This document shows, one piece after another, positions 56,128 to 64,000 of a stretch of 64,000 nt of DNA (position 1 is its first letter; each line of letters opens with the position of its first letter). Position numbers and translations under genes: made by a program. Under the pieces are notes generated by a model. That model did not search any database and was not told the DNA's origin. It worked only from the letters and a program-made list of their open reading frames with translations. Origin of the DNA: Aliarcobacter butzleri (GTDB taxonomy: Bacteria; Campylobacterota; Campylobacteria; Campylobacterales; Arcobacteraceae); assembly GCF_900187115.1 (NCBI RefSeq), contig NZ_LT906455.1, forward strand, positions 62,001-126,000. Reading direction: 5' to 3'.

Positions 56128-57039
56128 TTAAATCAAGTCTAACTCTTCACTTATATCTTTTATTAGTTTTGAAAGTGGGCGTTTGTTTATATCTTTGTCT
56201 TTTGTACTTGAACACATTATTAAAGATTTAATATATTCTTCACCTTTCTTTTTAAAAACTTCTGTATCTTTTAAAATATTTTTTATAGAATCATCATTAT
56301 ATAATTCATATCGATTTTTTAGTTCTAAAACAATATCTTTATGCTTATTATATTGTAAAGGCAATGCAAAATCTTCTATATTTTTATTTGCCTTTTCGAG
56401 TAATACGGTATCTTCTGCTATATCTTTAAATTTTATTTCAAAATCTTTTTCATTATTACATAGAAGTAAAGGTTTAGTGGTTGTAAATTTTTTTATACTA
56501 TTAAAATCATCTTTATATGGATGTAAATGTGTTGTAAAAGAGAACTCTTTTCTATGTTTCAATGTTCTATTACAAACTTGACAAGATGGAATTAAATTAT
56601 AAAATGACATTGCAAAATAAGGATATTTTTCTTTTGCTAAAAAATGGTCAAAATCAGGTCTTGTATATTGATGAGTTTTATTAACAATTGTATAAGTATA
56701 ATTTTTATTACAATAAGGACAAACATCTATATTTAAAGCTTCTGATAAATTGTATGCTCTATATTGAGTTTTTGCTTTTGTTGTAAATTTTTTATATCCA
56801 AATTTGTTTTCTTCATCTCCCACAAAAGATTGTTTAATTATCTTTGGATTTAATTTTAAATTAATTATTTCATCTATTATTTTTTGAAAATCATCAATTT
56901 TACATTTTATAATTTCTTCAATTTTTTCATCTGTAAAATAATCTTTCTCTGCATTTGAAAAAAGATGTTTCCCTATATATTCTTTTACTCCATTATAAAA
57001 GTTATTTACTATTGTTTCATCAATATTTATTTTAATCAT
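56128..57039 (-). CDS. ptuB: HNH endonuclease, PtuB-like (Septu-type defence)
   Basis: 303 residues with a zinc-type HNH core: CPYC (107-110), DFDHFLAKEKYP with the catalytic His132, an Asn in SFYNLIPSC, and CQVC (153-156). The N-terminal 100 residues and C-terminal half have no motif I recognise. It overlaps the ATPase gene by eight bases, so the two form one unit. An ATPase plus HNH pair is the composition of Septu, where PtuB is the nuclease effector. Assignment rests on this pairing; other ATPase-HNH defence modules exist. Confidence 0.72.
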   Translation of the reverse strand: MIKINIDETIVNNFYNGVKEYIGKHLFSNAEKDYFTDEKIEEIIKCKIDDFQKIIDEIINLKLNPKIIKQSFVGDEENKFGYKKFTTKAKTQYRAYNLSEALNIDVCPYCNKNYTYTIVNKTHQYTRPDFDHFLAKEKYPYFAMSFYNLIPSCQVCNRTLKHRKEFSFTTHLHPYKDDFNSIKKFTTTKPLLLCNNEKDFEIKFKDIAEDTVLLEKANKNIEDFALPLQYNKHKDIVLELKNRYELYNDDSIKNILKDTEVFKKKGEEYIKSLIMCSSTKDKDINKRPLSKLIKDISEELDLI

Positions 57040-58615
57040 TTTTTTTCTTTTTTGATTTTAGTTTTTCAATAGCTTCTTCATACTCTCTTATTTGTTTATC
57101 TATATCATCAATTTCAAATTTTTCATTATATAAAAATTGAAGTTCTTTTTTAAGCATTGGTTCACCAATAAGATTGATTATATTTTGTGCTTCCTCTTTT
57201 GTTTTTATAAAACTTGTGCCTTTTTGTGTAATAAAATTATAAACTTGATTTATTTTCTCTTTCGCAAACTCTCCCATAAGTCCATCTTTCATAAAAAAAC
57301 CATGAGAAAGTAAAGTATGAATATTTGCTCCAAAAGTTTGTTTTCCATCTTCAAAAGGGTAAACTTGTTTACCTTTTTCTAAAAATATTATATTTTCTTT
57401 TGGTAAATCTGAAAGAATGAATGGAGAATGAGAAGTAATTATAATATGAAACCTTTTTTTAGGAAAGGTAGAAAGTAATTTTATTAATTCTTGTATATAA
57501 TTTTTTTGCCATTGTGGATGAAGTCCTAAATCGGGCTCATCAAGAACAAGAAAAATTTCATTTTTATCGCTTTTACTTATGCTATCAAAAATCATTAAAA
57601 ATTCTGCAAAAAGTTTTCTTTCTCCTTGGCTTAAATCAAAATATTCTCTACCTGTTTTATCTTTCAAATTCACTTCTAAATAACCAAGCTCTGTTAGTTT
57701 AAAAAAAGCTTCTTGATTTTCATTATATATTTGCTTATTAAAATCTTCAATTGAGAATTTATGAATTTTTTTATTTTCTAATACTTTCAATAGCTTATAA
57801 ATATTATCTATTTCTTCTTGATTACTAAATCTATTATAATTTAAAATATCTTGTTCTTTTTCTAAAATACTTATGTCATCATCGAAATGTTTTAATTTAG
57901 ATAGTTCTGGATTATTTTTAATTTTTGAATATAAAAAAGTCAGAAATTTAATTTTTGAGTAATTTTTACTTTGTACAGATTTTATTTTATCATTGATATA
58001 TTTGGATTGACTATCCTGAAAAGGAATAGTTTTTATAAAATCAGATAATCTTATTTCAATTGGATTGTAAAAAAATAATTCAGATAAAAAAGAATCATCA
58101 TATTTGATAATTAAATTGTAAAAATTTTCTTTGTATTTAATTATATTAAAATTTACATTTCCTGAGAAGTTATTTTCAATTCTTTTATATAAATTTTTAT
58201 CATAAATATTCTGTTGACTAAAATCCCAAAAATCTGTTATAGGATTAATTTTTATTAAATCAAAATCCATATAAATAATATCATAGTCTTTTTCTCTGTT
58301 TATATTAGTGAACTTATGAATTTCACTAGTAAAATCATTTGTGTAGAATTGATTATCTCTTCTAATAATTATTTTGCTATTAGTAATTCCTAATAATAAA
58401 CTGCTTTTCCCACTCCCATTTTCTCCAACAATTGCAGTTACATTTATATTATTACCAAAAAAGTTTTTAGGATAAAATTCACCTGTTTCATTTTTATCTA
58501 CAACTTTTAATTCTTTTGTATCTTCATCATATTCACACCTAAACCTAGGTGAAAAATTAAATCCTTGTTCTACTATATTCTTATAATTTTTTACCCACAA
58601 ATAAACCAATTCCAT
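57032..58615 (-). CDS. ptuA: AAA/SMC-like ATPase, PtuA-like (Septu-type defence)
   Basis: 527 residues. Walker A is GENGSGKSS at 64-72; a long helical insert of about 250 residues follows; the ABC signature DLSQGERKLF lies near 325, Walker B FLVLDEPDLGLHP near 355 and the H-loop ITSHSPFIL near 388. The C-terminus is a charged coiled coil (DKQIREYEEAIEKLKSKKKK). This is the OLD/AAA_21-like layout of PtuA. It precedes the HNH gene with an eight-base overlap and diverges from luxS. Not recognisable as RecF, SMC or a transporter. Confidence 0.75.
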   Translation of the reverse strand: MELVYLWVKNYKNIVEQGFNFSPRFRCEYDEDTKELKVVDKNETGEFYPKNFFGNNINVTAIVGENGSGKSSLLLGITNSKIIIRRDNQFYTNDFTSEIHKFTNINREKDYDIIYMDFDLIKINPITDFWDFSQQNIYDKNLYKRIENNFSGNVNFNIIKYKENFYNLIIKYDDSFLSELFFYNPIEIRLSDFIKTIPFQDSQSKYINDKIKSVQSKNYSKIKFLTFLYSKIKNNPELSKLKHFDDDISILEKEQDILNYNRFSNQEEIDNIYKLLKVLENKKIHKFSIEDFNKQIYNENQEAFFKLTELGYLEVNLKDKTGREYFDLSQGERKLFAEFLMIFDSISKSDKNEIFLVLDEPDLGLHPQWQKNYIQELIKLLSTFPKKRFHIIITSHSPFILSDLPKENIIFLEKGKQVYPFEDGKQTFGANIHTLLSHGFFMKDGLMGEFAKEKINQVYNFITQKGTSFIKTKEEAQNIINLIGEPMLKKELQFLYNEKFEIDDIDKQIREYEEAIEKLKSKKKKND

Positions 58616-58704
58616 AAAAAACTCTTTATAAATAATTTTATTACTAATCTTAGTTAAAAAAGACTTATTTTATACAAAGCTAGACTACTTTACTTTTCTT
58701 TGGA

Positions 58705-58710
58705 TATAAT
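58705..58710 (+). promoter_or_regulatory. -10 element (TATAAT) for luxS
   Basis: Exact TATAAT preceded by T-rich sequence, 45 bases before the luxS ATG, in the 140-base divergent gap between the ATPase gene and luxS. Confidence 0.5.
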
Positions 58711-58755
58711 CTTTGAAAAATTTTATAAAATATATAAATTCAAAAGGAAATAAAA

Positions 58756-59271
58756 ATGCCATTATTAGATAGTTTTAGAGTTGACCATACGATTATGCCA
58801 GCACCTGCTGTTAGAGTTGCAAAAGTTATGCAAACTCCAAAAGGTGATGATATTACAGTTTTTGATTTAAGATTTTGTGTACCAAATAAATCAATGATGA
58901 GTGAAAAAGGAACTCATACTTTAGAACACCTTTTTGCTGGATTTATTAGAAATCATTTGAACTCTCCAACAGTTGAAATCATCGATGTTTCACCTATGGG
59001 TTGTAGAACTGGATTTTATATGAGTTTGATTGGAACTCCAAGTGAACAAGAAGTTGCCGTTGCTTGGAAAAAAGCTATGGAAGATGTTTTAAAAGTTGAA
59101 AACCAAAGTGATATTCCAGAACTAAATCTATATCAATGTGGAACTTGTGCTATGCACTCACTTGATGAAGCAAAAGATATTGCAAGAGATATTTTAAAAT
59201 CACAAATCGGTGTTATGTCAAACAAAGAACTTTATCTTAGCGAAGAGAAATTAAAATCTTTAGGAAACTAA
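58756..59271 (+). CDS. luxS: S-ribosylhomocysteine lyase LuxS
   Basis: Splits S-ribosylhomocysteine to homocysteine and the AI-2 precursor DPD. The metal site is HTLEH plus Cys in CGTCAMHS, and the catalytic Cys lies in GCRTGFYM; 171 residues is normal. AAAGGA precedes the ATG. The homocysteine made could be remethylated by MetH, whose gene is 3 kb downstream. Confidence 0.97.
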   Translation: MPLLDSFRVDHTIMPAPAVRVAKVMQTPKGDDITVFDLRFCVPNKSMMSEKGTHTLEHLFAGFIRNHLNSPTVEIIDVSPMGCRTGFYMSLIGTPSEQEVAVAWKKAMEDVLKVENQSDIPELNLYQCGTCAMHSLDEAKDIARDILKSQIGVMSNKELYLSEEKLKSLGN

Positions 59272-59272
59272 A

Positions 59273-59713
59273 ATGCAAGAAAAACTAGACCTTTTCAAAG
59301 GCTTATTTAGTGACTATACAAATATTTCGATTTTGCATATAGATAACTCTTTGGGTTTAGTTAATAGCACTTTAGAAGAGATAAAAGAACAGAACAAAGG
59401 AAATATAAAATATATCTCTTTTGAAGATGAATCAAGTGCAAAATTATCAAGTGCAAGAGTTTATGAATATATAGTTTTGAGTGATATTTTATCTTATTGT
59501 CAAAATAAAGAAGAGATATTAAAATCTCACTACAAAGCTTTGGAAAATTCAGGAAATATAATAATCTTAGAAAAAATATCAAACGATAATAGATATGAGA
59601 TTTTAGATATGTTAGAAGAGATAGGATTTCAAGCACCAAATGCGATAGAACTTTTTGATGAGGTTTTGATATTTACTGCAAAAAAAATGCACCATTGGGG
59701 TTATGGACTTTAA
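59273..59713 (+). CDS. Methyltransferase-like protein, degenerate
   Basis: 146 residues with a Rossmann-like pattern (ISILHIDNSLGLV, IKYISFEDE, YEYIVLSDILSYC, ENSGNIIILEKIS, and a final strand) matching the strands of a class I SAM methyltransferase, including the post-motif GNIIIL. The glycine-rich SAM-binding motif I is not intact, so activity is doubtful. One base after luxS and overlapping the next methyltransferase gene, so all three are co-transcribed. Confidence 0.5.
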   Translation: MQEKLDLFKGLFSDYTNISILHIDNSLGLVNSTLEEIKEQNKGNIKYISFEDESSAKLSSARVYEYIVLSDILSYCQNKEEILKSHYKALENSGNIIILEKISNDNRYEILDMLEEIGFQAPNAIELFDEVLIFTAKKMHHWGYGL

Positions 59714-60465
59714 TATTGGAAAATAATCAAAATATTTTAGTAACCACTTTGGATGGTTCAAATACTCTTTTTTCTACAAAATATAATCAACACTTTCATA
59801 ACACAGAAGATGGTGCGATAAATGAAGCTTTGAGTAAACATATTATCCCAACATTTTTTTATCATCAAAATAAAAAAGAGTTAAATATTTTGGATATCTG
59901 TTTCGGAATAGGGTATAACACTTTTTCAACTATCTATTATATTTTAAAAAACAATCTTGATATAAAAATAAATATTTTTTCTCCTGAGTTAGATGAAGAT
60001 TTAATAAAATCTCTAAAAGATTTTCCTTTTCCAAAAGAGTTTGAAAATATAAAACATATCATAAAAGCTATTTCTACTTCAAATAAATATGAAGATGAAA
60101 AAATCAAAATAGAAGTTTTTATAGGTGATGCTAGAGCTTATATAAAAAATTTTGAGAAAAACTTTTTTGATATAGTTTTCCAAGATGCTTTTTCAAGTGA
60201 TGTAAACAAAGAACTATGGACAAAAGAGTATTTTGAAGATATTTATAAAATCTGTAAAGAAGATAGTATTTTAAGTACTTATGCAATAGCAACGCCAATA
60301 AGATTATCTTTATATGAAGCAAAATTTTATATATACGAAACAAAATCTACAAAAAGAAAAATTACACTTGCAACAAAAAGTTTAAAAAATAGTATTGGGA
60401 AATATATAGATATGGAGCTAAAAAAGCAGAGAAATCAAGACGCAAAAGCTTTATATGATAAATAA
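59695..60465 (+). CDS. MnmC-like SAM-dependent methyltransferase (Methyltransf_30 type)
   Basis: 256 residues with motif I LDICFGIGYNTFST and the characteristic VFQDAFSSDVNKELWTKEYF of the MnmC N-terminal domain, which methylates nm5U34 of tRNA to mnm5U. The FAD oxidase half of MnmC is absent, so only the methylation step is suggested. The TTG at 59695 overlaps the gene before; a TTG at 59716, just after that gene's stop, is an alternative start. Confidence 0.78.
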   Translation: MGLWTLILENNQNILVTTLDGSNTLFSTKYNQHFHNTEDGAINEALSKHIIPTFFYHQNKKELNILDICFGIGYNTFSTIYYILKNNLDIKINIFSPELDEDLIKSLKDFPFPKEFENIKHIIKAISTSNKYEDEKIKIEVFIGDARAYIKNFEKNFFDIVFQDAFSSDVNKELWTKEYFEDIYKICKEDSILSTYAIATPIRLSLYEAKFYIYETKSTKRKITLATKSLKNSIGKYIDMELKKQRNQDAKALYDK

Positions 60466-60478
60466 AAGTTTTTTTTTA

Positions 60479-60484
60479 TATAAT
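60479..60484 (+). promoter_or_regulatory. -10 element (TATAAT) for dacA
   Basis: Exact TATAAT following a T9 run, 32 bases before the preferred dacA start. Confidence 0.45.
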
Positions 60485-60515
60485 CTTATCTGAATTTTTT
60501 TAAATGGAAACAATC

Positions 60516-61325
60516 ATGAAATTTTTACTATCTGCGCTTATTTTAATTTTTACTCCAATTATGGCTTTTTCTTATACAGAAGCAAATGTTTTTCAAAAAA
60601 TAGAAAAAGATTTGGATTCAATTATTGTTAAAGATTTAACTAAAAAACAATTGATTTTTTCAAAAGATGCAAACCAGCAGGTAAGTCCAGCAAGTCTTAC
60701 AAAAATCATGACAGCTATTCTTGCAATAGAAAGTAATAAAATGGATAGTATTGTAACTATTACAGCTGATATGAAAAAAGTTGAACCAACAATTTTAGGA
60801 TTTAAAGTAGGTGAAAAAATTTATTTAAGAGATTTAGTAAATGCTGCTCTTATTCGTTCTGCAAATGATGCTGCAAATTCAATTGCTATTTATTTAGGAA
60901 ATGGTGATAAACAAAAATTTGTGAATATGATGAATGCAAAAGCAAAAAAACTTGGTATGACAAAAACTACTTTTCAAAATCCATGTGGATTTGATGCAAA
61001 AAATCATAAAAGTACAGCAAGCGATTTATTGAAACTTACAGAATATGCTATTAAAAATAGTACTTTCAACGCGATTGTTAGAAAAAATTCTTATTCATTT
61101 AAAGCAATAAATACAAAAAGAACTTATACAGTATATACAAGCAATAAACTTCAACCAAAAGAAAAATATATGATAGGTGTAAAAACTGGTTATACAAACC
61201 AAGCTGGACCTTGTCTAATTGCTCGTGCAAAAGAGGGCAAAAAAGATATTTTACTTGTAATGTTAAATTCTCATAATAGATGGGAAAATACTAAGTTAGC
61301 TTTAGACACAATTTTAAATAAATAA
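60516..61325 (+). CDS. dacA: D-alanyl-D-alanine carboxypeptidase
   Basis: Periplasmic penicillin-binding protein that trims peptidoglycan stem peptides. The triad is SPASLTK (nucleophile Ser), RSANDAAN and VKTGYTN. The signal MKFLLSALILIF begins at the ATG at 60516, which has GGAAA six bases before; an ATG at 60504 has none. At 269 residues it has only the catalytic domain and lacks the C-terminal amphipathic anchor of E. coli PBP5. Confidence 0.88.
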   Translation: MKFLLSALILIFTPIMAFSYTEANVFQKIEKDLDSIIVKDLTKKQLIFSKDANQQVSPASLTKIMTAILAIESNKMDSIVTITADMKKVEPTILGFKVGEKIYLRDLVNAALIRSANDAANSIAIYLGNGDKQKFVNMMNAKAKKLGMTKTTFQNPCGFDAKNHKSTASDLLKLTEYAIKNSTFNAIVRKNSYSFKAINTKRTYTVYTSNKLQPKEKYMIGVKTGYTNQAGPCLIARAKEGKKDILLVMLNSHNRWENTKLALDTILNK

Positions 61326-61354
61326 ATTAACAGCTTTTAGTTAGCAGTTAATTT
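61324..61354 (+). terminator. Inverted repeat between convergent genes
   Basis: AAATTAAC-A-GCT and AGC-A-GTTAATTT form a stem with one A-A mismatch, overlapping the ends of dacA and the gene on the minus strand. Confidence 0.45.
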
Positions 61355-61834
61355 ATCTAAGATATATCTTTCTAAATCTTTTTTTGAGATTTCTTCTTTC
61401 ATCGCTTTTTCAAAAATTGAGTCTATTTTTATAGAGTACTCTTCGTAAGAAAAAAAAGGAAAATGTAACTTCCAAGATTTTTTGATTAGTTCTTTCGTCA
61501 TAATATCTCTCATTTTATCTCGGAAAAAATTAAAACCTATAAAAATCATAGCAGTTATTACCATTGCTCCTAAGATAGAAATATGTGAATCAACTTTTGC
61601 TAAAGCTTTATGTGTAAGAAGAGAAACAGGAACTAAAATAACTAAAACAATTCCTATATATAAAAAATATGCACGAGAAAGTCTTAATCTAAAACCTAGT
61701 TTTCCTGGATCAACTTGCATTCCATTATTAAATTGTCTATTTGCAACCAACATATCTTTTAACAAGATTGGTTGTTTTGAAGTAGTATAAATATATTCTA
61801 AAACCTTACTTTGAACATTTTTTTCTTTGAACAT
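61337..61834 (-). CDS. Hypothetical membrane protein with two helices
   Basis: 165 residues. Two membrane helices near 57-75 (YFLYIGIVLVILVPVSLL) and 88-105 (ILGAMVITAMIFIGFNF) lie between a basic N-terminal part and a charged C-terminal domain (SIKIDSIFEKAMKEEISKKDLERYILDK). No family recognised. ATG at 61834 follows AGGAA by six bases; a TTG one codon before is possible. Confidence 0.65.
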   Translation of the reverse strand: MFKEKNVQSKVLEYIYTTSKQPILLKDMLVANRQFNNGMQVDPGKLGFRLRLSRAYFLYIGIVLVILVPVSLLTHKALAKVDSHISILGAMVITAMIFIGFNFFRDKMRDIMTKELIKKSWKLHFPFFSYEEYSIKIDSIFEKAMKEEISKKDLERYILDKLTAN

Positions 61835-61883
61835 CAAACTTTCCTACTAACTGATGATAATGATATATTTTATCTTAGTTTGT

Positions 61884-61889
61884 TATAAT
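61884..61889 (+). promoter_or_regulatory. -10 element (TATAAT) for the DoxX gene
   Basis: Exact TATAAT (in TTATAATA) 65 bases before the ATG. Confidence 0.4.
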
Positions 61890-61954
61890 ATAAAGTTAAA
61901 TTTATAGATTATTTATTTATCTATGAAGAAATTTTTAATATAAGGATAAAAAGT

Positions 61955-62395
61955 ATGAGATGTTGTGAAAGTAAATTAGAATCTATTTTAAATGAAGATA
62001 TTGGTAAATTAATTTTAAGAGTTTCTATCGCTGTTTTAATGCTTTTTCATGGATTTGCAAAATTACAAAATGGAATTGATGGAATAAAATTTTTAGTTAC
62101 AAGTGCAGGTTTGCCTGAATTTTTTGCTTATGGTGTATTTTTAGGTGAAGTTGTTTTTCCTATTTTAATTATTCTTGGATTATTCACTAGAATTTCATCA
62201 TTCTTTTTTGCATTTACAATGGTTTTTGCTGTTTTCTTAGCTCATAGTGCTGATATATTTACTTTAGGAAAAACTGGTGGTCCAGTTATTGAATTACCAC
62301 TTATTTATCTTTTAGCTTCTGTTTCAATTATGTTTTTAGGTGCTGGTAAATATAGTCTTGATGCAAAATGTAAAGCAAAGGCTTGCTCAATATAA
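61955..62395 (+). CDS. DoxX-family membrane protein
   Basis: 146 residues with four helices and the DoxX pattern (RVSIAVLMLFHGFAKLQNG; FFAYGVFLGEVVFPILIILG; KTGGPVIELPLIYLLA). DoxX proteins take part in thiosulfate:quinone oxidation or oxidative-stress membrane complexes; the role here is not clear. Cys pairs at both ends (RCCESK and CKAKAC) are notable. Confidence 0.85.
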   Translation: MRCCESKLESILNEDIGKLILRVSIAVLMLFHGFAKLQNGIDGIKFLVTSAGLPEFFAYGVFLGEVVFPILIILGLFTRISSFFFAFTMVFAVFLAHSADIFTLGKTGGPVIELPLIYLLASVSIMFLGAGKYSLDAKCKAKACSI

Positions 62396-62400
62396 ATTAA

Positions 62401-62426
62401 ATGTATAAGAGTTAACTCTTATACAT
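62401..62426 (+). terminator. Perfect palindrome between doxX-like gene and metH
   Basis: Stem ATGTATAAGAG/CTCTTATACAT with a TTAA loop contains the metH stop. No long T run follows on either strand. Confidence 0.5.
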
Positions 62427-64000
62427 TATAATAATTTGCTTCAGGATTTGTAACAACTATTGCACAAGTTGTTTGTTCGGGATGCATTTGGAATGTTTCA
62501 CTAAGTTCTATTCCAAACTCTTCAGGATTTAATAAATCAAAAATATCTCTATTCATCGCTAGATCAGGACAAGCTGCATATCCAGGAGAATATCTACAAC
62601 CAACATATTGTTTCATTTGAACATCATTTAAAGTGTGTCCTTCATTCGGTACAATATCTAAATCGAGTCTTATTTGTTTGTGTAAAACTTCTGCTAATGC
62701 TTCAGCAAGTTCAACTCCAAGTCCATGAACTTGATAGTATTTTGTAAATTCACCATTATCATATAAACTTCTTTCATAATCAGTGATTTTAAGTCCAGCA
62801 CTTGCAAGTGTAAAGGCAACTACATCAAGTCTATCATTTGCAAAAAAGTCAGGTATACATCTAAATGGTTTTCTTTTTTGTCTTGGAAATTCTAATACTT
62901 TTATAGCTTCACTTAGAGGTGGAATATTTTTTGACTCTTCAAGTGAATTAAACAGATATTTTTTATCAAAAATATAAAGTTTATTATCATGTGATATACA
63001 AGGATAATAAGCATAAATTGCAATTGGGTCAAAGATATCTTTATCAACTAATTCAGCTTTTAAAGCTTCATAAGTTGGTTCAACTACATCTCTTTCATAT
63101 TTCATAAAAGCTTCTGGAGTCTGTTTTCCTCTTTTATATCCCCATCTTTGTCTAAATAAAACTCTATGATTTATCCATTTAAAAATCAACTCTTTATTTA
63201 GTTTTTCACCTCTTTTTGTTACTCTATCCCAAATTGGAGGAAAAACAAATTTTCCACGTTCTGGCATAGATATCTCTTCATAAGAAGGTATTTCAATCTC
63301 TTCTTTTTCAACTCTATCACTTGTATCTATTCTTTCAATTAAATCAGCTGCAAGTGCAGTATTGTTTTCATCACCTTTTTCAATTCTTTGCATAGAAACA
63401 ACACCATCAAAAGCATCTCTACAATAAAAAATAGGACCATCGTAAATAGTTCTACAATATTCATCAACAAAGTTTTTTGTAAGTGCTGCACCTCCAAGAA
63501 GTACAGGAACTTTAATACCTAATTTTTGTAACTCTTCAAGATTTTCTTTCATAACAGCTGTTGATTTTACAAGCAATCCACTCATTCCAATAGCATGAGC
63601 ATTATGTTTATTTAGTTCTTCAACAAATTGTCCTAAATCAGCTTTTATACCTACATTTACAACTTTAAATCCATTATTACTTAAAATAATATCAACTAAG
63701 TTTTTACCAACATCGTGAACATCACCTTTTACAGTTCCTAAAATAAGAGTTGTTTCACTTGCTTTTTCTTGTTTTGGTAAATATGGATTAAGCGAATCAA
63801 CACAAGCTTTCATTGTTTCAGCACTTTGAAGTACAAATGGTAACTGCATTTGACCACTTCCAAAAAGTTCACCTATTACTTTCATTCCATCAATTAACCA
63901 CTCATTTACGATAATTTCAGGACTAATTGTATGTCTTAATTCTAAAGCTAAAGGAATAAGTCTCTCTTTATCTCCATCAAGAAGAAGTTTTTTTACTTTT
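62419..64000 (-). CDS. metH: Cobalamin-dependent methionine synthase, C-terminal part (partial)
   Basis: 527 residues are visible; the frame stays open to the window edge (upstream of the Met at 63885 it continues LLDGDKERLIPLALELRHTI), so the gene begins outside. Domains: cap (GSGQMQLPFVLQSAETMK), cobalamin-binding with DVHDVGKNLV and its His ligand plus GMSGLLVKST, then the reactivation domain with SPGYAACPDLAMN. It remethylates homocysteine from methyltetrahydrofolate. The N-terminal homocysteine and folate domains are off-window. Confidence 0.95.
   Translation of the reverse strand, partial: KVKKLLLDGDKERLIPLALELRHTISPEIIVNEWLIDGMKVIGELFGSGQMQLPFVLQSAETMKACVDSLNPYLPKQEKASETTLILGTVKGDVHDVGKNLVDIILSNNGFKVVNVGIKADLGQFVEELNKHNAHAIGMSGLLVKSTAVMKENLEELQKLGIKVPVLLGGAALTKNFVDEYCRTIYDGPIFYCRDAFDGVVSMQRIEKGDENNTALAADLIERIDTSDRVEKEEIEIPSYEEISMPERGKFVFPPIWDRVTKRGEKLNKELIFKWINHRVLFRQRWGYKRGKQTPEAFMKYERDVVEPTYEALKAELVDKDIFDPIAIYAYYPCISHDNKLYIFDKKYLFNSLEESKNIPPLSEAIKVLEFPRQKRKPFRCIPDFFANDRLDVVAFTLASAGLKITDYERSLYDNGEFTKYYQVHGLGVELAEALAEVLHKQIRLDLDIVPNEGHTLNDVQMKQYVGCRYSPGYAACPDLAMNRDIFDLLNPEEFGIELSETFQMHPEQTTCAIVVTNPEANYYNV

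Noticed and set aside
56128-58615. Retron with PtuAB effectors
   Set aside because: No reverse transcriptase ORF or msr/msd-like inverted repeat is present on either side; only the ATPase/HNH pair is seen.
59361-59639. 92-residue minus-strand ORF behind luxS
   Set aside because: Leu/Tyr-rich antisense shadow of the methyltransferase-like gene, with no independent signals.
1-64000. CRISPR array, tRNA, rRNA, insertion sequence or prophage
   Set aside because: I saw no regularly spaced repeats, cloverleaf genes, rRNA, transposase, integrase or phage genes in reading the gaps and proteins.

Overview
The window is strongly AT-rich, gene-dense chromosome from a member of the Campylobacterota, most likely the Arcobacter group. 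The pointers are the AT-rich codon use, frequent TTG starts, a ThrRS without its TGS domain, an RNase J with a Lys/Pro-rich N-terminal extension beside rsmA, a DUF3373 porin-like protein, kinases with an HQWRQPL H-box, and LuxS. The species assignment is inference. I see no rRNA, tRNA, CRISPR array, insertion sequence or prophage.

Layout. 1-3728 (minus): start of an unidentified gene, kpsF, rnj and rsmA as one overlapping operon. 3805-8695 (plus): hisF, a SIMPL-domain protein, a PNP-like protein, rlmN, an unlisted 32-residue membrane ORF, gltX and an RRM protein. 8805-16950 (plus): a two-component system followed by a YtkA/FixH-like Met-rich protein, a TolC-like channel, a CusB-like adaptor broken by a one-base frameshift, CusA and a YceI protein. 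16981-20933: an NFACT protein, a small Cys-containing periplasmic protein, a DUF3373 barrel and an unknown protein. 21045-24168: thrS-infC-rpmI-rplT. 24241-30963 (minus): triple rhodanese, small membrane protein, sulfide:quinone oxidoreductase-like flavoprotein, mobA, leuC, lspA, glmM. 31047-32587: rpsT, prfA and a DUF1653-like protein.

32663-41615 is a complete phosphate module: pstS, an EAL-CBS-GGDEF c-di-GMP protein, pstCAB, phoU, psiE-like, and a PhoB/PhoR-like pair. Two matching 11-bp-spaced direct repeats precede pstS and pstC. 41691-44765: rplM, rpsI, a peptide-type binding protein and a HAD phosphatase. 45079-52739: a tripartite tricarboxylate transporter (tctCBA) with its own response regulator and cache-domain kinase, then a beta carbonic anhydrase and an AbrB-family membrane protein. 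52716-56049 (minus): an Mla-type lipid transport operon. 56128-58615 (minus): an ATPase/HNH pair resembling the Septu (PtuAB) anti-phage system, the one clearly accessory locus. 58756-62395: luxS, two methyltransferase-like genes, a D,D-carboxypeptidase, an unknown membrane protein and a DoxX protein. 62419-64000 (minus): the C-terminal part of metH, cut by the window edge.

Regulatory logic recurs. All three OmpR-type two-component loci carry an 11-bp-spaced tandem repeat just upstream of a likely -10 element in the neighbouring operon, as expected for dimers of winged-helix regulators. Both binding-protein-led transporters (pst and tct) have a hairpin directly after the binding-protein gene, which would let that subunit be made in excess.
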